IMG/VR virus record: IMGVR_UViG_3300027822_000013
Location: 1 to 58,423 of that record
Strand: one strand, 5' to 3'
DNA: 58,423 nt
Source: a virus
The notes under the pieces were generated by a model. The model made no database searches. It was not told the origin of the DNA and was given only the letters and a program-made list of their open reading frames with translations. The position numbers and the translations under genes were made by a program. The first letter of the stretch is position 1, and the number at the start of each line of letters is the position of its first letter. Shown in pieces: positions 53,529-58,423 of the stretch.

Positions 53529-54855
53529 CAGCGATTGACATGTCTTCTCTAGTCATTATTGCAGTGGTTACTTCTGAAATGAAATCAATCTTTGGGTATT
53601 CCACATTCCTGGAATGGTCGTTACACCAGTTAATGTAAAGGGTGTACATTTCAGACATCTTCTTTCGTTGATTGAGATAAGATGAATGTGTTTCAGCCAG
53701 AAACAAAGATAGCCCTTCATTCACTTTCACCTCTGGATCATCCAACACAAAATTGGTAACGTGTTGGTCGTTAGTCAATAAGGTGTCCCCGGCCTTAATA
53801 CCTTTGCGGCGTCTTTCAATCCTTTTCTTTACTCTAGCCACCCCCGCAGCACGGCGTTCGCCCAATTCATCCCCTATCATAAGATGAATAATGGTGGTAA
53901 GGAGAACCAAGATGGTTCCGATGATGGTCATCATATATTTTCTGAAAAAGTCCTTTGACAAACTTCCCCCGGATAACCCAGAAAGAGCTGAAGCCAGGGG
54001 GTCTTCATCCCGGCGCACCTTGATCTTACCGCTGGTGAGAGATTTGACACTCTTTCTACTACCAACCCTCAACTCATCTATCCTTTGGGCAATACCAACC
54101 CTAGATTGGTACTTTCTGACTTTCTCTTTCCAAAGCATACAACGAGGCCCACACCCACCCTTATTAGTCTCGTAAGACACTTGCCCCTGGGCATACTTCA
54201 ATTCAGCCATTTCACTTGCGACTGGTTGAATGTCTTGTTCCTGTTTTTTGACTTTAAGTTTTTTCAATTCCTCTCTACTCTCTGAAATATTATCTACTTC
54301 AGAGTTATAGTTGACCACCTGAGTGGTCTTAGAGGCACTAGAAGTGGTGGCAACTTCCCCCGTGGACCCTATTACTGATATGAAAGAAAGCATGGTGGCT
54401 AACCAAATAGCCAATCTTACCCGGATAGGTCTGGACTTACTGTACCAGTTCCCCTCCCCCGTATCGGTTTTATAGGTCATAAAGGGTAGGGAAAAGTCAG
54501 CAGCAGCAAAAAACGGTCCGATAACAATCAGCCCAAGAGCTAAACCGCCGATGGCAATACCAAACACGAAATCTAGACCAATCATGATACAACTTAAGAC
54601 CACACCAACCTTGAATAGGGGGATGTATTGAAGGTAAGGCCACCACTTTCCTGCGTCCAAAATAGCTTTTTCAAATACATCTTCAGCATCATCTTGAAGG
54701 AGGCTAGTGTAGGGATCATCTGGCACTGTCGTGACGGATTTTTTTCTTTTGAGAAAGGCACTGACCATAGTTAATACGAGAAATATGATCAAGCCAATTA
54801 GAGCGACCGCTGCCATGATGTACATGTTGCGGTCCATAGTGAAACCAAAATTCAT
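53506..54855 (-). CDS. Multi-pass membrane protein with C-terminal winged-helix-like segment
   Basis: 449 residues. Hydrophobic helices at about 12-35 (YIMAAVALIGLIIFLVLTMVS), 77-120 (GVVLSCIMIGLDFVFGIAIGG, LALGLIVIGPFFAAADFSL), 150-165 (LAIWLATMLSFISVIG), and 315-335 (YMMTIIGTILVLLTTIIHLMIG). Between them a charged coil (NISESREELKKLKVKKQEQDIQPVASEMAELKYAQ) with a GGCGPRC pair. C-terminal 60 residues (LAETHSSYLNQRKKMSEMYTLYINWCNDHSRNVEYPKIDFISEV) resemble the Y-x-x-W-C winged-helix domain found behind phage primase-helicases. Function unknown; layout parallels the protein at 14816-15679. Confidence 0.6.
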   Translation of the reverse strand: MNFGFTMDRNMYIMAAVALIGLIIFLVLTMVSAFLKRKKSVTTVPDDPYTSLLQDDAEDVFEKAILDAGKWWPYLQYIPLFKVGVVLSCIMIGLDFVFGIAIGGLALGLIVIGPFFAAADFSLPFMTYKTDTGEGNWYSKSRPIRVRLAIWLATMLSFISVIGSTGEVATTSSASKTTQVVNYNSEVDNISESREELKKLKVKKQEQDIQPVASEMAELKYAQGQVSYETNKGGCGPRCMLWKEKVRKYQSRVGIAQRIDELRVGSRKSVKSLTSGKIKVRRDEDPLASALSGLSGGSLSKDFFRKYMMTIIGTILVLLTTIIHLMIGDELGERRAAGVARVKKRIERRRKGIKAGDTLLTNDQHVTNFVLDDPEVKVNEGLSLFLAETHSSYLNQRKKMSEMYTLYINWCNDHSRNVEYPKIDFISEVTTAIMTREDMSIADGKVYFG

Positions 54856-54880
54856 CGAATGCCCCCATTAAATCAAAATG

Positions 54881-55129
54881 TTATTCTTTCCAACGACAAG
54901 CTGGCCAATTCTCATTAAACCCGCAGTTAGATTCAGACCCCCAAAGGTTGCCATACCAAGGTTTTTTGTCAGCCACCGGGGAATGATCTGTGGGAGTAAT
55001 GTCTCCTTGAGCTGGTTGCCAAGTGACAGCAATAAAAACCACCATGGGGATAAGAACCAGTAACAACATCCCCCAATTACTTTTGATGACCGCATAAACA
55101 GACCTATGTAGTTTTGATTCCTTAACCAT
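54881..55129 (-). CDS. Single-pass membrane protein
   Basis: 82 residues. One helix NWGMLLLVLIPMVVFIAVTW (about 19-38), then a periplasmic-looking part with two Cys (NLWGSESNCGFNENWPACRWKE). Start ATG overlaps the end of the previous gene by eight bases. A second frame at 54868-55095 overlaps and is less likely. Function unknown; grouped with adjacent membrane genes. Confidence 0.6.
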   Translation of the reverse strand: MVKESKLHRSVYAVIKSNWGMLLLVLIPMVVFIAVTWQPAQGDITPTDHSPVADKKPWYGNLWGSESNCGFNENWPACRWKE

Positions 55130-55421
55130 TAGATTTTATCTCCAGGTTGCGAGTGATTTTCTTGACGTTAGATACCAAATCTTGACCCATATCATTGACA
55201 GCCACTTTAGTACGTCTGAGCAATTCCTCATCAGCCACCAAATCATCGTTAGCTGCGCATTGAGCTCTAGCTGTATTACTAATGGAATAAACCAAGGTTG
55301 CCACCGCCCAACCAAAACCGTAGGCAGCGAAGGCAACGACCCCCATCAAGGTACTGTGGAGATTGCCCAAAGCATAGACAATAGGGGAGGACAAAAACAA
55401 AACCAATAAGATCACTTTCAT
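55122..55421 (-). CDS. Membrane protein with signal-like N-terminus
   Basis: 99 residues. MKVILLVLFLSSPIVYALGN (cleavable-signal-like), then a second hydrophobic helix STLMGVVAFAAYGFGWAVATLVYSI, then a hydrophilic helical tail with VADEELLRRTKVAVNDMGQDLVSNVKKI. Starts a four-gene run of membrane genes that precedes the endolysin. Could be a holin-like or a membrane complex subunit; not assigned. Confidence 0.55.
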   Translation of the reverse strand: MKVILLVLFLSSPIVYALGNLHSTLMGVVAFAAYGFGWAVATLVYSISNTARAQCAANDDLVADEELLRRTKVAVNDMGQDLVSNVKKITRNLEIKSNG

Positions 55422-55432
55422 AGCAATTTTCC

Positions 55433-55897
55433 TTAACTAACACGTTGAACAAACAGACTTGTGAAACCCCATCCCGTTGATCCTCGAAGTCTCCACACCC
55501 CAGCCAGTGCTACCATATCTGAATTGGTTGATTGAGTGGTCGCATACCCCACTAACCTCCACACCGTGCTGATTTTTTTAACATACACATAAATTCTATC
55601 GTTTGGTTGGTGTGCTGGTGAATCGTTACCTTCGGAACACAATAACGTAGTGCCAATGGGATAGCTACTGTTGTTTTGAGTAGTACCCGTGTATAAATCT
55701 ATGTTTCCGGGAGGTCCTGGACTACCAGTTAATCCGTTAGAACCATTGGAACCATCCAACCCTGGAGTACCTGGATTGCCTTGCGGACCTTGAGGGCCTG
55801 TACCACGACCATCATCAATATATTGACGGGTGGTGACCTCCCCCGTATAGACGGGAGAGAGACCACTTGCCAATAAAAGTCTCCCAAGGATTTTCAT
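55433..55897 (-). CDS. Collagen-like tail/virion protein
   Basis: 154 residues. A stretch of G-x-y triplets (GPQGPQGNPGTPGLDGSNGS, NGLTGSPGPPGN; residues about 34-66) forms a collagen-like trimer segment; the C-terminal domain (YVYVKKISTVWRLVGYATT, WRLRGSTGWGFTSLFVQRVS) is beta-rich. Such proteins are tail fibres or appendages that trimerise via the triple helix. Follows the repetitive fibre gene. Confidence 0.75.
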   Translation of the reverse strand: MKILGRLLLASGLSPVYTGEVTTRQYIDDGRGTGPQGPQGNPGTPGLDGSNGSNGLTGSPGPPGNIDLYTGTTQNNSSYPIGTTLLCSEGNDSPAHQPNDRIYVYVKKISTVWRLVGYATTQSTNSDMVALAGVWRLRGSTGWGFTSLFVQRVS

Positions 55898-55902
55898 GGT
55901 GA

Positions 55903-56904
55903 TTAACCTACTACAACACAGCGAAACGCATTTTGGAGTTGACTGGCCCCGAATGAAAGGGTGACCGTATTAAGGTCAGTAATGTCGACATCACACAGTA
56001 TCATTTCATCTGTGGTGTTATCATAGACCTGAACCACTACATCAGTAGTACCCAAAGCATGAGCCACCACAGCTGTTGTCCCCGCAGCAGAAGGACAATC
56101 AGCAGCAAACTTTTGAATCAAAGTCGGTTTGTTTGCAATGAAGTCATCAGCAGAGGTACTAGACTGATTCCAATCAGATTTGACGTTGACTTCAGCACCC
56201 GTTGCTATAGCAGCCAATTTAGATTTTTCGGCATTGGTGTAGCCATTGGTGTCAGCATTAGACTCATATTTAGTCTTGATGCTGGCTGCTGTTTCCCCAG
56301 AAACCGTTACCCGGCGCCAAAAGCCAGCACCACCAGTTTGGTCTGTAGGAGCCACGTCACCAGAAACAGCAGACACATCATAGAAATAATCAGAGGTATC
56401 ATCCTCAACATAACGTCTTTCCTTATCTGTGGCTGAAGCTTCAGGAATAGCAGCCAAGGCAACTGTATCTTGAACCGGGTCCCCATAATGAGCAGCATCA
56501 ATAGCAGCCAACTTGGATTTTTCAGCATCAGAGAAAGCATTAGTGTCTAATTCACCTTCATAGGCAGTTTTGATTTCTGAACCAGATTGGTCTCCTGTGG
56601 CCCCGGTTTCAATAGCCGCCAGCTTTACAAATGCTGCCAAAGGCATTAAACCCGCAGCAGTTCCAGAAGCCTCATCATGACTATGGGTAGCTGGAGGAAA
56701 TGAAGCAGGTTTATTCTCTACGTCATCCCAATTGGTAATACCAATCTTTTTCCAAGCAGAACCCGTATCTTCATACGTGACTCCACTAACACTAACTAAT
56801 CGTCCAGCACTTCCAAATGCTGGTAATGACCCTAGATTTTCAACCCTAAAGTTGACAATCTGATTCCCCGACATATCAATGGGGGTAAGAAACTTTTTTG
56901 CCAT
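55903..56904 (-). CDS. Tail fibre with repeated ADTNGYTNAEKSKLAAI-type motif
   Basis: 333 residues. Sequence contains repeats: AFSDAEKSKLAAIDAAHYG and GYTNAEKSKLAAIATGAEVN, as well as AAFVKLAAIETGATGDQSG, each with K-L-A-A-I-x-x-G. This is a common trimeric fibre shaft repeat. N-terminus (KKFLTPIDMSGNQIVNFRVENLGSLPAFGSAGRLV) is a tail-attachment-like domain. C-terminal domain is strand-rich (LGTTDVVVQVYDNTTDEMILCDVDI) and shares a fold-like ending with fibre tips, likely receptor or joining domain. Confidence 0.8.
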   Translation of the reverse strand: MAKKFLTPIDMSGNQIVNFRVENLGSLPAFGSAGRLVSVSGVTYEDTGSAWKKIGITNWDDVENKPASFPPATHSHDEASGTAAGLMPLAAFVKLAAIETGATGDQSGSEIKTAYEGELDTNAFSDAEKSKLAAIDAAHYGDPVQDTVALAAIPEASATDKERRYVEDDTSDYFYDVSAVSGDVAPTDQTGGAGFWRRVTVSGETAASIKTKYESNADTNGYTNAEKSKLAAIATGAEVNVKSDWNQSSTSADDFIANKPTLIQKFAADCPSAAGTTAVVAHALGTTDVVVQVYDNTTDEMILCDVDITDLNTVTLSFGASQLQNAFRCVVVG

Positions 56905-56910
56905 GATATT

Positions 56911-57228
56911 TTACGATAGCCTCGCTGTTCCGGCAAATGAAGCTGAAAAATTCAGCTGTACCTGATTTACACTTATATGGGTAACATCACCCACACACTC
57001 TTGCCCAGAAGTGTCCAACACGAACACTGAAGGGAAAAATCCTAAATTGTGGTATATGTCCCACTGTGGTGAGGGTTGGGTTTGGTCGTGATTATACACA
57101 GGGGCTGATTCCCCTTGCACTCCCTGAACGCCCCTGATCCCTTGAACACCGTCTGTGCCTTGAGGACCCCTACCCCCGGTTGAGCCGGGGATTTCAATAA
57201 CTACAGAAGCAACTTTAACGTCTGTCAT
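56911..57228 (-). CDS. Collagen-like tail protein
   Basis: 105 residues. VVIEIPGSTGGRGPQGTDGV, then QGIRGVQGVQGES: about eight G-x-y triplets in residues 15-39. The C-terminal half (HDQTQPSPQWDIYHNLGFFPSVFVLDTSGQECVGDVTHIS) is the typical small beta domain seen at the tip of phage fibres. Overlaps its upstream neighbour by four bases. Confidence 0.75.
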   Translation of the reverse strand: MTDVKVASVVIEIPGSTGGRGPQGTDGVQGIRGVQGVQGESAPVYNHDQTQPSPQWDIYHNLGFFPSVFVLDTSGQECVGDVTHISVNQVQLNFSASFAGTARLS

Positions 57229-57596
57229 TGCACTACATCAACCTCCACCGATACGAACCCACTCAAAGCTCTAAACACGTTTCCTATACTGTCTGTCAAC
57301 TCCAGTTCGTATCGCCCTGATTCCTTCAACAACGATGTTTGTTCTGGTGTCGCATTCAACCAAATTCTACCTGTACCCCCTTCATTCACAATTGATCCGT
57401 CGTCTGTTGATAAAGAGAATATCAGTTGTGATTTTTTATTTCTCACCTGGAGTTTGGCTGTCCACCCAGTTATGTCTATGGGCTCAAAGCCTCCCCAGAT
57501 AATAGCAAATCTTAAAGTTTTCCCAGCAAATATCGTCAAGTGTACGTCAGTACCATCCGGTGTCACTCGTACTCCACTGGTGGTACCAACCATCAC
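57225..57596 (-). CDS. Tail/baseplate protein (BppU-like N-terminal domain)
   Basis: 123 residues. LTIFAGKTLRFAIIWGGFEPIDITGWTAKLQVRNKKS and FSLSTDDGSIVNEGGTGRIWLNATPEQTSLL followed by RYELELTDSIGNVFRALSG are the classic blocks of a small phage structural domain (BppU N-terminal-like, D-x-T-G-x-x-a-x-x-q-v-R). Functions in tail fibre/baseplate attachment. Overlaps neighbours by four bases. Confidence 0.7.
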   Translation of the reverse strand: MMVGTTSGVRVTPDGTDVHLTIFAGKTLRFAIIWGGFEPIDITGWTAKLQVRNKKSQLIFSLSTDDGSIVNEGGTGRIWLNATPEQTSLLKESGRYELELTDSIGNVFRALSGFVSVEVDVVQ

Positions 57597-57982
57597 TCAC
57601 CATCCTGAACCGTTAAAGCATCCAATTGATCTGTGAAATCACGTGCGATCTGTTCTCGTTGATCCTCATGGGTTATAGCTTCAATACTTGCAACAATAGA
57701 AACCTTCAAAGATTTAGGAACCCTCCCCACAATCCGAATTTCAGTAGTCTGGACATAACCAGCAAAATCAGCCATCAATTCTTGACGTACTTCCTCAGTA
57801 GGTTTGGGGGGGTTTACAAAATCCCCTTCCTCGTTCCTAACCATACCTGTACCCCACACAACATCATCAGGCATGGGGATTAGAGTTTCCCCTGCCTTAA
57901 CTTTGAATTCCTTTTCGTCGTCTACAATTACCATGTTAGTAATAATGTCCTCACTAACAATTGCACATACCCGTTCAACCAT
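57593..57982 (-). CDS. Tail-associated protein
   Basis: 129 residues. First half MVERVCAIVSEDIITNMVIVDDEKEFKVKAGETLIPMPDDVVWGTGMVRN is the pattern of small tail-fibre-adjacent proteins (V-x-N-x-V-x-x-x-x-x-F; G-x-x-x-x-x-G-x-x-x-x-x-G-x-F), and the second half contains alternate strand/helix segments (YVQTTEIRIVGRVPKSLKVSIVASIEAI). Might be a fibre chaperone or baseplate component. Not assigned. Confidence 0.55.
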   Translation of the reverse strand: MVERVCAIVSEDIITNMVIVDDEKEFKVKAGETLIPMPDDVVWGTGMVRNEEGDFVNPPKPTEEVRQELMADFAGYVQTTEIRIVGRVPKSLKVSIVASIEAITHEDQREQIARDFTDQLDALTVQDGE

Positions 57983-57986
57983 ATCC

Positions 57987-58423
57987 CTATCCTATTACTG
58001 TTATTATAACTTCCCCACGAGCACCGTTACCGTAATTACCACCCCCGCCTGAAGGGATTGAGCCATGAATAGAGCCTCCGTAACCACCACCGTTACCAGC
58101 ATGTTCACTAGAACCTCCAGCCCCATAAGTGGTACCACCACCACCACCACCCATTATAGATCTACCCCCTCCTCCATAACTATCAGTTCCACCACCACCA
58201 CCACCACCCATCAGGGAGGGACCTCCATAGGATCCACCATTTGCCGTACCTGATAGACCTCCATACCCCCCTCCCCCTGCTCCACCACCACTCATAGAGC
58301 TGGTGCCCCCGTAAGAAGTTTTGCTGTTAAAAGTACTATTGCCTCCAGGGGTAGGGGTCCCCCCACCCGATCCTCCTGCCCCCACCACCACCGCCTCACT
58401 TGAGGCCAAGCTACTTAAAAGAA
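57987..58423 (-). CDS. Tail fibre / glycine-rich protein, 3' part (continues from window start)
   Basis: The ORF is open to the window end in this frame; the first usable start inside the window is TTG 58409. Gly-rich (VVVGAGGSGGGTPTPGGNST, then GGGGGGGTDSYGGGGRS and similar) with many G-G-x tripeptides and a C-terminal GGGGNYGNGARGEVIITVIG. That ending is characteristic of distal glycine-rich receptor-binding domains. It fits as the continuation of the ORF that runs off position 1. One base would have to be removed from the A4 run at 58417-58420 to keep frame (giving S-S-L-S-S-L-A-S-S-E). Together with 1-521 it gives a protein of about 318 residues. Confidence 0.8.
   Translation of the reverse strand, partial: LLSSLASSEAVVVGAGGSGGGTPTPGGNSTFNSKTSYGGTSSMSGGGAGGGGYGGLSGTANGGSYGGPSLMGGGGGGGTDSYGGGGRSIMGGGGGGTTYGAGGSSEHAGNGGGYGGSIHGSIPSGGGGNYGNGARGEVIITVIG

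Noticed and set aside
54868-55095. 75-residue minus-strand ORF in another frame
   Set aside because: The 54881-55129 frame has an overlapping start with its neighbour and a proper membrane-protein pattern; the other is its shadow.

Overview
The window is almost certainly one complete, circular genome of a tailed double-stranded DNA phage with a long tail (siphovirus-like), linearised inside a tail-fibre gene. The 5' part of that gene runs off position 1 on the minus strand and its 3' part re-enters at position 58423; both halves are glycine-rich and fit together apart from a one-base frame slip at an A4 run (58417-58420). A spanin pair and a membrane-anchored muralytic enzyme point to a Gram-negative (diderm) host. 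No integrase, excisionase, cI-like repressor gene, tRNA or CRISPR array was seen, so a lytic life style is more likely, though not proven. Size and gene content recall the YuA/M6 group of Pseudomonas siphoviruses, but that is inference without database support.

Layout. (1) Late structural block, minus strand, transcribed from a promoter near 14.5 kb: conserved protein, MuF-like head protein, scaffold, major capsid, connectors, tail tube, two frameshifted tail chaperones, tape measure, distal tail proteins, tip protein and tail fibre. It continues across the window ends (58423 to 52262) into collagen-like and fibre proteins, membrane proteins, endolysin and spanins. (2) A plus-strand island at 14.6-15.9 kb with a membrane protein that ends in a helix-turn-helix. 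(3) Portal and large terminase (16.2-19.2 kb, minus). (4) A plus-strand accessory/early region (19.2-26.7 kb) of small unknown genes, two long non-coding stretches, duplicated divergent promoters and a family of structured intergenic linkers. (5) A long minus-strand operon (51.9 to 26.7 kb): helicases, SSB-like candidate, class II ribonucleotide reductase, a DNA-modification cluster, family A DNA polymerase, small genes, primase-helicase and small terminase.

The most interesting system is at 37.2-44.6 kb. A thymidylate-synthase homologue, a YfbR-like nucleotidase, a DUF1599-like protein, a P-loop kinase, a protein with the helical domain that accompanies 5-hydroxymethyl-dU DNA kinases, a glycosylase-like amino acid:DNA transferase candidate, a radical SAM enzyme and a fold-type-II PLP enzyme lie together. 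This is the gene grammar of thymidine hypermodification, and the PLP enzyme class suggests a chemistry that may not have been described. The second unusual item is a set of repeated, hairpin-forming linkers between the early genes (22.8-26.4 kb), whose stems change sequence but keep pairing. A third is a palindromic AAGTTGCTTAAGTAACT-type repeat found at only two non-coding loci 30 kb apart.
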